DNA from: Cudoniella acicularis
Taxonomy: Eukaryota; Ascomycota; Leotiomycetes; Helotiales; Helotiaceae
Assembly: GCA_013054445.1 (NCBI GenBank)
Contig: JAAMPI010000067.1
Location: 1 to 64,000 of the forward strand
Direction: 5' to 3'
Length of the DNA stretch: 64,000 bases
A program made the position numbers and the translations under genes. Below, one piece after another: positions 33,456 through 44,421 of this stretch. The number at the start of each line of letters is the position of its first letter. Within the stretch, counting starts at the first letter, position 1. Below the pieces are notes generated by a model. That model searched no databases, had not been told where the DNA came from, and was given only the letters and a program-made list of their open reading frames with translations.

Positions 33456-34125
33456 GTCTCTGGAGCGTTGGAACGCTTTGTTGTCTATCGCAATAGTAAA
33501 TTTAGAGCAAAAATGGCCAAGTCTAACGATAACTGTAAATCGAACGGATTGTGGCGTCTTAATACCCGATGAGCAAGGCTAGGACAACGCCAAGTGGCCG
33601 AGTATTGGGTGCCGATAAAGGCAAGTGGATGTGACTGTGGGAAGGATTGCCTAATACAGTTTCAGCCTTTTAGGCATTCGGCCGGGTAACTCGTAATATG
33701 CAGGCTTTGCTGGCGCTAAAGCACTAACATGCTCTTCATTCGCAAACTAATTGCGCAATTTGAGGCGCAGAATTTACCCGATTGGCTGCTGCAAAACGTC
33801 TACGTAAGACTTTCCAACCAACGCTCAAAGATTACGACCTTCATGAAATGTTCAGAGGCAATTAGTTTTTGCTCGAAAGCACATTATATACAGACTATAA
33901 TACATTAAACACTCCACTTTTTGCACGCTGCAAAAGGCCTCTGCAAAGCTTGTCTGAATATAGACATTAATCAGTGGACACCACCTCTCAAAAGAGCTAC
34001 AAAGTTGTCGGACTTGTTCCCTCGCTTGAATCCGCCCCCTTATTCCCAAAGATTGCTGACTAAGCCAACACCGTGCCTCCCGTCACCAGCCTCCCAGTGA
34101 GAAGGTAAAATCACGAATCCACCTA
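33456..34125. other. Intergenic between MFS gene and SAT4-type gene
   Basis: No coding signal. It includes the MFS promoter and the 3' region of the following minus-strand gene. Confidence 0.4.
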
Positions 34126-35446
34126 TTACTGCCCATTATAACTAGCATGTACCCCAACCCTAACATCGCCTTTGTCGGAAACCAAGATCTTTCGATCCGA
34201 GTGGCCATCATTTGATCCGAGCTCAATGGCAGGTCCCTCACGAGATCGATGTGCCATGCGCACGCTATTTTGGTTTTTACTGGACTTCGCCGCCGTTCTC
34301 GACGTCGAGAAGAGCGTGGAGATCAATTTTTCGTAAATCAAGTAGGATGCGAGTGGCCTGCAGGCGATGAGACAAGCTGCGATGATGTAGACACTTGGCT
34401 CCACGATAATCCAGATGAGTAGGATAACAGCATCCCAAGTTGGATCGTCCTCTGGGTTAAAGAAGACCACGAATCGAATAATTGAGGTGATCAGACCGCT
34501 GTCACATAGTCAGCCAAGGTATCGGACTTCCTTTTCTCAAATTACTTACACGCTCCCCGTGAGAAATGTCAAGAAAACACCAATCTTTACCTTCATGGAA
34601 GATTGGAGTTTCCAAAGGGTAGGAATCGGAAGCAAAAGCATCGCCACATCGGTCACAATGTTAGGCAAGCTTCCGTACAAAAAGTGCGCTCGTGAATTGA
34701 AACAATGGCCTTGAATGGAAGTAGATGCATATTGTTCCCACAAATAGCTTAAAGGCGAGCATTGCCAAATCAATGTCGGAATATTAACCACACAAGTAAG
34801 AATCAGAACGGCGCCAGTTATGTAACAGCCAACTCGAGAATACTTGGCACGAAATATCTTCAGATATAGAGCCAGGATCGCCAATTTCGGAAGAGTCGCA
34901 GCGATGCTGTATTGAACGGGACCTGCGATGAAAGTGCATTTCATGAACAGTGGTATTTTCGTGGGAGAAACGGCAACAATATGGTAGCCGACGCCGCCGT
35001 ATTGAACGTCAACTTGAAACTGAGGTCAGCTTTACTTCAGACGAACTGAGGAATAAACCAACAACTACTAGTGTTCGCCAAAATTTTGTTCGTCAAAACT
35101 TACGAAGCGGGGCAACCGGTTGGCTCCCTTTTCAGCGGGTTCTTGGTGATTCTCCTTGAAACAACCTTTGACGAACAAACTTTTGATAAACTCGAGTATC
35201 AGCTAGGATACGATAATACTTACTGATACATGTTACAGCAGTACCAATACAGAATACGAGGCCTAAAACGACCAAGAGGTCATCCCATCCAAACGCGCTT
35301 TTCGAAAACCTACGCGCCCATATGCGAAGACCAACAAACACCGTATCAATGACAATAAAAGCAATCGCCGTGTTTGTCAAGTGATTTCCAATATTTTGCT
35401 CGAGGTAACTTTGCGGAATGCTGGTTTGAGGCGGAATGGAAGGCAT
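34126..35446 (-). CDS. SAT4-type rhodopsin-like integral membrane protein
   Basis: Exons 35446-35224, 35012-34550 and 34498-34126 join to 352 residues. Seven hydrophobic segments are visible. Family marks are RIWARRFSKSAFGWDD (after helix 1), DVQYGGVGYHIVAVSP, KLAILALYLKIF, and the CSPLSYLWEQY loop. HCFNSRAHFLYGSLPNIVTD follows, then DVAMLLLPIPTLWKLQ and WIIVEPSVYIIAACLIACRP. The tail is Ser- and Arg-rich and cytosolic by family rule. It is a second member of the family in this window, not closely similar to the one at 11.1 kb. Function unknown. Confidence 0.92.
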
Positions 35447-36418
35447 AATTGACTGCTGATTGGGGCTGTTGTTGGAGTAAGAAATAACCTTAAATAAAGC
35501 GATTTCTGTTTCCAGATGCCTTCCAACAGGAACGTGCGCAAGGTAGATAAGCCAAAAACGCCTTGGGCAAGTGAGCCAACAGATGTACGAAAAAAGGCAA
35601 ACAAGATCGATTCCTGCCCATGCTCGATTTCCCGTTCAAAACAGGAGGTGGGTTGCATGTGGCACAGCAAAAAGCCATAATAACGCCCTCCGCAGCCTTC
35701 ACCAGGGTTTATCGGGTCACACACAAACTGTGTGCGTCTAGAGATAAAACTTCGTGGCCGTTGATGCCATGCATTCCTGCGGCGCCTGCATGTACATGTT
35801 TTACAGGCATATTCGGACGCCATGATACCTCAACACTCTCTCCTGTACTATCCCCCCCTGGTTCAGTTGTCGGTGGGGCCAGCAAAATCTGGTGATAGAA
35901 CTAACAACTGAACCGGGGAGGGGATAGTAGAAAGTGCAGGTACGGATAAAATTCCAACTATGGTACAGTTCTGTAAGCCGATTGGCTTGATCGGGGTTGC
36001 TGGATTGCTGCAAAGTGCCTGAGTTTTGCAAAGAAGTTTTTTGGCTTCCTCAGGCTATGTTAGTATAGTTTCCCCACCCCCTCGCTACGAGATGCTAGCG
36101 AAAAGGGGGGTGATTTTTCAAAACTTCACGTGTTGTCGGATCAGGATTTTGCCGAACTTAGCCTGATACGGCGTAGGAAGGGAATAGGAAGGTCACCAAC
36201 ATGTTGTAGTATATTATGGCACAGCATTATTCCTTCACCGACTAACTAGGATTACGTACACTAAGGTACCCTCAAAGTTCAAAAATATATGTACAAACAT
36301 AATCCCAAACTCTGTCCGAATGAGTTTGGTTATTAGTGTCAAGATCCTTCAGAAAATACTTTTTAGCAATTTCCGGAATTTTGCTCCCGTTCTTTTATTG
36401 CCATTTGATATTGGCGCC
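35447..36418. other. Intergenic between divergent SAT4-type and desaturase genes
   Basis: Nearly 1 kb. It contains the 80-base inverted-repeat element listed separately and GC-poor promoter sequence before the desaturase. A Cys/Arg-rich open frame on the minus strand (35377-35823) overlaps the neighbouring coding exon and matches no family I know. Confidence 0.45.
35848..35927. repeat. 80-base terminal-inverted-repeat element flanked by TA
   Basis: The left end CTATCCCCCCCTGGTTCAGT and the right end (reverse complement CTATCCCCTCCCCGGTTCAG) are imperfect inverted repeats of about 23-24 bases separated by some 33 bases. TA occurs immediately outside both ends (35846-35847 and 35928-35929), consistent with a TA target-site duplication as made by Tc1/mariner-type transposases. 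It carries no coding capacity. A simple hairpin regulatory element is the alternative. Confidence 0.6.
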
Positions 36419-37878
36419 ATGAGTTCTAGAACCCAAGTCATCAGTGATGTTCAAGCGAAAACAGAAGATGTGAGTATTATTTTCATATTCCACATAAATA
36501 TTTTGTTACTGATGCTTTTCAAATTCAAGTTGAAATCTTCCAACAATGCCAAAGATGTGGTCGATCTCGATGACCTACGCAAAGCAATCCCAGCACATTG
36601 CTGGAAACCTTCCTACCTAATTTCCTTCTCGTATCTCTTCCGTGACTTGGCTCTTGCTGGCAGCGCCATGGCCCTTGCATATACATACATACCGCAGGTA
36701 GAAAATCAATGGGTACGGTATGCTTTGTGGGCATTATACGGATATGTTCAAGGTCTGTTCATGACGGGTATTTGGGTATGTTGAACACTTCCCGCAAAAG
36801 TCCTCTGAAAACATTTCTAACTGAATGGTATTAGGTTCTCGGGCATGAATGTGGTCATATGGCATTTTCACCATCAACACTTCTCAACAATACTCTTGGA
36901 TTTATCCTCCACTCTTTGCTTTTGACTCCCTATTTCTCCTGGCAATCGAGTCATCGAAGACATCATATATATGCCAACAATCTATCAAAGGATCATAACT
37001 ATGTTCCACCCCAGCGCTCTGAATATTTAGCCAGCCTCATTGTTGAAATCAAAAAAGTCGAGGAATTAACAGAAGATTCACCAATCGTCATCATAATCCG
37101 CATCCTCATTCAACAGATTTTTGGTTTCCCTTGGTACCTCGCCACCAATATCACTGCTTCTGAAGGGAGTCTCCATGGACCACAATCGAAAGCCGTTCTT
37201 GGCAACAGCCATTTCTTACCCACCAGTACCCTTTTCAGGCCAGAGGAAGCACATCTCATTCTGCTCTCCGACTTGGGCCTAGCAGCCACAGCTTTCTGCT
37301 TGTGGTACACGGGTACTTTGATTGGATTCAGTACTATGGCACTACTATATATTCAACCATATATGTGGGTCAACCACTGGATTGTTGCTATCACATATCT
37401 TCATCATACGCATCCATCACTACCAAAGTATGAGGCCGAAGCATGGACATTCTTAAGAGGTGCCACCGCGACTATTGATCGGGATTTTGGGTGGATTGGA
37501 CGACATCTGATGCACAACATCATCGAATATCACGTTATTCACCATTTATTCTCGTAAGTATTCTCCCTACTTCACCTCCTTTATATTTTTCATCTATATA
37601 CTCTACAAGTGCGGGCCAGGGTCTTGACTAACGTAAACAGGAAAATTCCCTTCTATTACGGTGAAGAGGCCACAAATGCAGTTATACCACTTCTGGGTGA
37701 CGATTATCATGTTGATAGAACCAATCCTTTCCTTCCCGGCATCTGGGAATCTTTCACCAAGTGCCAGTGGGTCGAACCTGACGATGCGTCAAAAGAAGCC
37801 AAGGACCGAATTATGTGGTATAAAGCTGGGCCAGTGCCTCCTCCAGAGACCAGCATGGGTATCAAGAAATGGTTGTGA
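36419..37878 (+). CDS. Membrane fatty-acid desaturase (delta-12/omega-3 type)
   Basis: Exons 36419-36469, 36530-36775, 36835-37553 and 37641-37878 join to 417 residues. The three His boxes are HECGH, HRRHH and HVIHH, which bind the di-iron centre. Hydrophobic segments lie between them, with DLRKAIPAHCW as the conserved N-terminal block of plant- and fungal-type delta-12 desaturases. The C-terminal part has CQWVEPDD and IMWYKAG. The HECGH box (rather than HDCGH or HECGHQA) and the family tree position would decide between oleate desaturase, omega-3 desaturase or a divergent acetylenase-like enzyme. An endoplasmic reticulum location is expected. Confidence 0.93.
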
Positions 37879-39104
37879 TGAGTTGAGATTTTGCTCTTGC
37901 ATTCCTTGCGAGAACTTTTCGAGATGTCAATAGGTTGAAGTGGGTTCTTGGTTGAAGCTTCCGATTATTACATTTTACGAATCGCGCACGTTTTATATTT
38001 TCATGTCGGGCATATGGTAGATAGACGTTAGCTGAATCTTAGTTCTCCCATTAGATGTTGATCTTGACTGCAACTTGCCAATTTCTCAGAATTCCGTGTG
38101 AAGTGAAATTTGGCAGGCATCCCGTGCGTTTAAGCTTAAGCCCAGAGAATTCAAAAACCGTGAGTCCACCATTTAAGGCCGTGGTCTTGAATGCAATTCT
38201 CCGAGACTTGAAATGGACGAAATGCGATGAAATTTTTAAATGGTGTTGGTCAATTTGAAGATATCCTATAAACTCAAACTCAAGATTCGTAATCAAATTT
38301 CAACCCGCAATCATAAATTTCATCAACCTCACTCATTGAATCATTTTCGGATGTCTTCTCCCTCATCCCCTTCCCCGCGACCTACTGGCACCCTTGTTTT
38401 CGGACAAGACTCTAGACTCAAGAAGTAAGCATTTCGCCACTCCTCAACTAGTAACTAGGGGGCCAAAAACGGCGATTTCGGATTCAACCGGTTAGAAAGT
38501 CTGCAAGCACATGTAATACCGCATGTGCCATTGCGTCCGAAAGTTGCCCATGCACCAACCAACATCACACCCTGGACGACAACGGCCACGAGGCGCAGCC
38601 ATGATAACAAGGATCATCACATGTGATAAGCCCATGTAATACGTGAAAATATATAACCATGTCTGTTGGCTGGGTTGGAAGGAATATGTAAATGTAAGCG
38701 TGGTAATTATGTCTCCGAGTGTGGCGCGACTCGGAGAAGGGCCTTGGCCATCCCACTTTTGAGTCAGGAAGGAAGCTGCGAATATGCGGGGTCATAGGAC
38801 AGGGTGCAATTCAGCCAGCGCGTACGACGGTCTCGGTGGTACTGTTGGTTGATTGAATGGAATGAAATCTCGGATGGACAAATGCGAGAGAATCAGGAGC
38901 TGAGTGAGGAGCCTCGGTCGCTGTTTCCTTAGTGTTAGTGAGGAGCTGATTATTGCGTTCGGGCATTTTCGTACCAAGTACTTTCAACAAGTATTCAATC
39001 TCACTGCTTCAGAAAGACACCAACCAACTTACAGTACCAGTAATCGCTGAATCTCATTAAAGAAAGCCCAAAAAATAAAAATAAAACAAAAGTAAAGAGA
39101 GCCA
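37879..39104. other. Intergenic between desaturase and alpha/beta hydrolase
   Basis: No convincing gene. A short open frame at 38351-38428 (MSSPSSPSPRPTGTL...) reads like a first exon ending near a GTAAGC donor, but I found no continuation. Confidence 0.4.
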
Positions 39105-40667
39105 ATGCCTCTCCAAGAAGAAACCCCCGCCTCTCGCAAACTCCTCCACCTGACCCAAACCTTCTCCAAAACTAAAGCCCACATCTTCTACGCCCCAGTT
39201 TCCCTCCAACAAGCCGTCACAGCCACCGATCGACCCGCAAACGGACCAGTATGGGCAAGCCGAACCACTTTCCCAGCACCAAAAAACGATGCGATTCTGA
39301 CTGCCGTCACGGAAGCCATTGCTGATCTCGGGGATGGCTCTGAAAGTTCCAACGAGACACCCGCATCTTCGGTTGAGGATGTACAATTTCAGTGGTCTGG
39401 ATATCGGACTGGTGTTGAGAAGGGGGAGAAGGAGCCTGATGTTAGTGAGAGGGAGAAATATGAGGGGTTGATGAGGGATACAAGGTCTAAGACGACGATT
39501 CTTTATGTTCATGGAGGGTTTTACTAGTGAGTACTCTTACCATGACCCAACGCATACGCAGGAAAAACTGAACATCACAAGCACTGGAGGCCCAGCATCA
39601 GTCCGCGCAGTGACATCCACCTTGGCAAAAATAAGCAAAGGTCGCTGTCTTGTCCTCGATCAGCGGCTCTGTCCACAAAATCCTTTCCCAGCAGCCCTCA
39701 TAGACTTCCTTGTCGCATACCTCTCGCTCCTCTATCCGCCGCTAGATTCTTTTCATGAAGCCGTTCCTCCGCAAGAGATTGTCTTGGCTGGCGATAGCTC
39801 GGGAGGAAACATGTGTCTTGCGTTCCTCCTGCTTATCCAATACCTACGACAAAAACAAAATTCAAAGATTAAGTTTCATGATGCCTATGTTTCGATTCCA
39901 TATCCAGCGGGAGTCGCGACTTTTGGAGCTCACACCGACGCTACTATGAGTCTGTAAGTACCACTGGATTAAGCGCAGGCCTAGGAAGGTATTTTCACTC
40001 GACTTACTAACATACCATAGCCCCTCCTTCCACTCAAACTCCAAATGGGACTTCCTCGTCGATACCCTCCCATTCCTCAGCGACGCTTTCCCCTCCTGTC
40101 CCCTCTGGCCAACATCCCCTCCCCGCTCAAGCATCTACACCACAACTCCCCTCCTAATCCACCCCCTCGTAAGTCCCCATCGCGTCTCGATCCTGGCCCT
40201 CTCCATCTCCATCTTCGCAAGATCCCACACAATCAAGCCCCCCGCCCCTTTTCTTCGCGTATGGAGAGGAACGACTCCTCGATGAGGGAAAATTCGTCGC
40301 GCATGGTGCCTCCGTTGCTGGAGCTACCGTGCACTTTCACCAGTACAATGCTCTTCCGCATATTTTTGCGTTTCTCTTTCCCAGTCTGCCGCAGAGTGTG
40401 CATATGCTTAGTCAATGGGCGGAATTTTGCCGTGTTTGCGTTGAAGAGCCAGAGAAGCTTGCTAGAAACAATAATAGATACAAGATTTATGAACCTAGAG
40501 AAGGGGAAAATGAAGATGGGTTTCATTGTGTTGAGAAGAGAGTTAATGAGAAGGGGGATGAGTTTTGGGAGGGTGTCGATTTGGAAAATGTCGTGCAGAA
40601 GATGAAAGAGAAACAGGGGCAAATGAAAATTTGGGTGGGCCCAACCCGGAAGGACTCTGTGTTATAA
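39105..40667 (+). CDS. Alpha/beta-hydrolase (HSL-type esterase/lipase)
   Basis: Exons 39105-39526, 39582-39953 and 40021-40168 join in phase. ILYVHGGFYTGGP holds the HGG oxyanion motif, and VLAGDSSGGNMCLAF the nucleophile elbow (GDSSGG, Ser). The last part (40254-40667), FAYGEERLLDEG and HFHQYNALPHIFAFLFP, gives the acidic residue and catalytic His. Between 40169 and 40253 no intron joins in phase. The donor GTAAGT at 40169 has no acceptor in the needed frame, while reading through gives a one-base mismatch at a run of six C (40238-40243). So either an unusual intron or a one-base error is present. The enzyme class is clear and the substrate unknown. Confidence 0.85.
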
Positions 40668-40791
40668 TAGATCCAAAGCTGCCAAAGAGAAGCTAATGTA
40701 TCTTTAGAAGTGCTTTCATATAATTACTAGAGTTCTAGAATCGAGTACTACCTCGGATGTGATGTTACGAAATACAAAATCTAGTAGAAAT

Positions 40792-42917
40792 TCAAACACG
40801 ACCTCTCTCCAAAAACTTATTGGGGATCTCAACACTGTGGCAAGTCAGTTTTGTCTAATGATTCACCCACATTAGAATGATAACTTACTATTTCGAACGA
40901 ATGTACTCGCAGAGATTCTTGCCCAGACTATCGTACCCACTAGTTGCATTGAAGCCTCGATCCAAATGATCTAACAGGAGGAAATGCACAGCACGAATAT
41001 TGGGCATTTCACTTCGCTCGATCGGCCTGCCAGCGTCATCTTTACCCAACAGTTTTCGTAGCGTAGGTGTGCTGAGTGTTGTTCGTAGCCAATCCCACTC
41101 ATCGTCATGTCTAACAAAGAGTCCCAGGTTTGCGTTGGAGCTCTTGTCGCCGCTTCTCCCCATGCAAATGTAGCCAAGAGGAGCACGTGTTGTTGGACCA
41201 AACGACGATAGATCTACTGGAGAAGAAGTTTCGTAGGAAGGTTGATATCGGGGTGGATAATCTCTGGTCAGGGTCGGAGCGGGAATCTCAATCACAGTTC
41301 CGTCTGGCAGATGCGCGGTCTCCTTGACAAACGACTGTGGCATCAACGAAACCCAGTACTCGAAGAAAGGTCGACCAATAGCTTGTCGCATATCGGGAGC
41401 CATGGTGGAGCCAGGATAGCCTTGGAGCAAGTTCTCGATACAATAACGGGCGAAGGAGGCACGATCGGAGTCGACAATTGATGATGCTGAAAGGACATCT
41501 GGGTCTCGAGACTGGGCGAAGATTCGCAGATCGACCGTGGCTTCATCTTGTGATTGTGGGTCTTCTGGTACGCTTCCGGCTACTGTGAAGTTCAAGCAAG
41601 AAAATTTGGAGAGATGTTCCCCCATGGCAGCTTTGGTTTGTCTTTCGATCATCTTGGCCTTTTCTTCGATGTCGAGGCCGGTAAGGAAGAAGTGGAATTC
41701 GGCTTGCCAGCCTCCTTTAGCAGTAATACCCACTTCAATCTGTCAACTATATCCCTAGCTCGTGAATTGTGACGGACATACCTTTTGTAGTAGTTGGCGC
41801 AGGGAGACCTTTGACACCAGAAACAAGAACGGCATTCTCCCCAACGGACTCTAGCTTGATATCTTCAATGGAAGCTGTAACATCCGAGTTGAAGTACAAA
41901 GGCCCCTGGATCTCGTAAAGCAATTGGCTGGCAATTGTGGCGGGAGTGACCAAACCATGTTTGCCTTTCTCCATGGTAATAACGGCTTGGCCCAGATGGT
42001 CAACCGCTGCAATCGGGTACCCCATATCGGTATCATTCACACCAAGATCCTTGAAACCACTGTAGTAGCCACCAGTAGCGTAAGTACTGCACTCAATGAT
42101 ATGTCCGATCATAAGAGCTCCAGCCAGTTCTTGAACGTGGGTATCACGTTTCCAGCCGTGCCACCACATGGCAGCACCAACAGTGACTGAAGCATCTGCA
42201 ACTCTGCCGCAAACAACGATATCTGCTCCTGCTGCAAACACCTCTGCGATTCCGGTTCCACCAAGATAACATTGTGCGCAAATTGGGTCGAATCCCCAGT
42301 CTTGAATTGCTTGGCCTGTCGGCAAGCTGGGGAATTTCTCTCCTGATATCTGTTGTCAGCAGGCACTTATTTCTGCTGGTGATGGGACCAACCCTTTTTG
42401 TAGAGATCAAGCACTGCATCGGTGACATCGTCACCATCAACATAGCCAACCTTCAAGTTGACTCCGTGCTTTTTGATCAAGACCTTCACAGCCTCAGCAA
42501 GTCCTTGCACATCACTTGCACCAGCGTTGACGGCGATCTTGACACCACGTTTGGCAAGCCACGGAATTGCAGGGTCCAGCTCCTCCAAAAAGTATGGTTC
42601 ATATGCTTTTCCTACGAGTGTCCCAGAAGACATCTTATCCCGTTTATCAGATCCTCGAAGGGTCATGTTGGCTTCGCTCATCCAGTCCCCGGTGATAACA
42701 TCAACGTCTTCGTTTTTTGCCATGTCGTGGATGGCTCGTTTCCGGTCGTAAACACCTAGAAATTGTTAGAGAGTTTCCGAGTAGCACTAGGTATAGGTTT
42801 CTTACCTCCTGAGCATCCTGCGATCTTGATGGGTCTCTTTGCAGAGCCATTGGAGTGGCCGTTTGTGCCGTTTGTACCATTAACATGACCATTTATTAAT
42901 CCGTTGGTGGCAGCCAT
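40792..42917 (-). CDS. AtuA/DUF1446 family protein, copy B
   Basis: Exons 42917-42806, 42755-42393, 42342-41782, 41732-40889 and 40834-40792 join to 640 residues. The N-terminus is a low-complexity Asn/Gly stretch (NGLINGHVNGTNGTNGHSNG), then IKIAGCSGG. Blocks match copy A: VITGDWMSEANMTL, KIAVNAGASDVQGLAE, QCYLGGTGIAEVFAAGADIV, GRVADASVTVGAAMWWHGW, IQGPLYFNSDVTASI, GGWQAEFHFFLTGLDIEEK, APLGYICMGRSGDKSSNANL and HFLLLDHLDRGFNA. None of its four intron positions matches an intron of copy A. The final short exon (YVEIPNKFLERGRV) corresponds to the end of copy A. A function in degrading terpenoid or related acids is suggested only by the family name. Confidence 0.92.
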
Positions 42918-44421
42918 GATTGTTAGAGATCAAGATTCGTGACAACAAAACAAGATATACAAATATGTTGTTTCAACTAAAAAATGACACGAAAAAAAAC
43001 TCCCAGTAGAGCAGCAAAGGGAACGCTACAAATACTATTTTCAGCAAACCTACCTCGAGCTCCACATCCCACAGGCGAGCTCGGCCTCGCGGCACAACAT
43101 TGCAGATGGATACTGATCCTCTGGACCATCTAGTAGCTGTCAGCCTCATGGAGGGGTTGATCACTACTGATTCGTATGGCGAATAAGAAAATCGATACAA
43201 ACGCGAAAAGATTTCCGGCGTGAACAGGCGAAGAAGCTTCCCCGCATGTCAAGATTGACGCTAAGACTAATGATTCAGTAGCGTGCACGGATCACTATAG
43301 GAGCCAAGTGAAGCCCCTTTTTCTCTCGCTTCAGGCCTCTCCCGAGTCCCGATGTCTTACCTTTATGCAACTTGGAATACCAACGTGTCAGAGGCACTTG
43401 CCTGATCTTGACGAAGCAGCTTGATTAGAGCTTTGAAGCACGTGCGAATGCCGCTCGTAATCTTTAGCACGACCGCCGTCCGCTAGTGGATGTACTCCGT
43501 ACCGAAGTCACGGCAAAGCCGAGAATCCAAAAACCTCTCGAGGCCAACCGCGTGACAAAACGGCATGTAGAGACCGGGCCGGGCTTCGGACGGAGGCTTA
43601 ACAGGAGGGTGGCTCTTTTAAGAGGGTGAGTGAGTGAATTTTACTAAGTGAGATTCGCCGGAGACTCATTGGTAAAACCTCGCTCGGTTCGAGCAACTCC
43701 CCACACTGTCATATATGTAATCAAATAAACAATTTTATTTCAAAGAGATAGGCATCGGGCCTCTGGCCTACGGGGTGTATGCTCTGCTAGAGATAACTAG
43801 ACGAAGGGCAACTAATGTAGTGGTTGTCTTGATGAGTCGAGTTTCTCGGATCCATTTCCTGATCCATTTCCTGATCCATTTTCCCCATTAGGAGGGAAAA
43901 TGGGTCGCACGGGAAACGGGCTTTCTTTTGGATGTTTTAGATAATTTTTTTTTTATTTTAGACATTATTTTGCGTTTTGGATATACAGTAGGAGGCGGGG
44001 ACGTTGTCCAATCGCCCCAGCCTCCGGAGGACCTAAGCGAGGACTAGCAGTACGCTCGTATTCATAGTTAGCGTAATATGTAATACAATTCTTTTTATAT
44101 TTCTATTTCTATTTAAACTCTTAAAAGAGTTTAAATTTAATCAACCTTTCTTTTGTTTTGGATTTTTAGTAGGGCATAGAAAATTTCGAGGAATAGTGTC
44201 TATGGGTAGAAGATTCTTGGAGGAAAAGAGGAGAGGTTGATATCTTTATCTTAGCGCGATCAGATTAGATTAGATCCTAGCATTCCTAAATTCCTTGATG
44301 GCCCGCTTCAAAATTTATCAAAACAATTCAGATGCAACAATGCCCCTCCCCACCAATTCTTTCCACTTCTTGTAACCCAATCCCATCTTTCAAGTGCAAA
44401 ATTATATTTGCCAGAGGAAAA
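42918..44421. other. Intergenic between AtuA copy B and RRP7, containing LTR-like repeat copy 1
   Basis: Upstream of AtuA copy B, GGAGCTCGAG is followed by the donor-like GTAGGTTTGC on the minus strand near 43055, probably a leader intron. 43200-43620 shows no gene. The dispersed repeat at 43627-44120 is listed separately. Confidence 0.5.
43627..44120 (+). repeat. LTR-like dispersed repeat, copy 1
   Basis: This segment aligns along its length with 62447-62878. Shared blocks are TGAGTGAATTTTACTAA, AAAACCTCGCTCGGTTCGAG, TTTCAAAGAGAT, CACGGGGTGTATGCTCTGC-like sequence, GTTGTCTTGATGA followed by TCGAGTTTCTCGGATC, CTAGCAGTA and ATTCTTTT near the end. It has no open frame. Within it, GATCCATTTCCT is repeated in tandem about three times near 43849-43884, absent from copy 2. 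It is best explained as a solo LTR or other non-autonomous element. I could not find a clean target-site duplication, so the ends are approximate. Confidence 0.7.

Noticed and set aside
35377..35823. Cys/Arg-rich minus-strand frame that might suggest a zinc-binding protein
   Set aside because: Cys spacing fits no known zinc motif, and it overlaps the first exon of the SAT4-type gene in another frame.
38351..38428. Possible first exon (MSSPSSPSPRPTGTL...) ending at a GTAAGC donor
   Set aside because: No continuation in phase could be found downstream, so it is not listed as a gene.
43660..43720. Possible tRNA, because of GGTTCGAGC
   Set aside because: No cloverleaf can be drawn, and the block recurs in the dispersed repeat at 62.5 kb. 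It belongs to the repeat.
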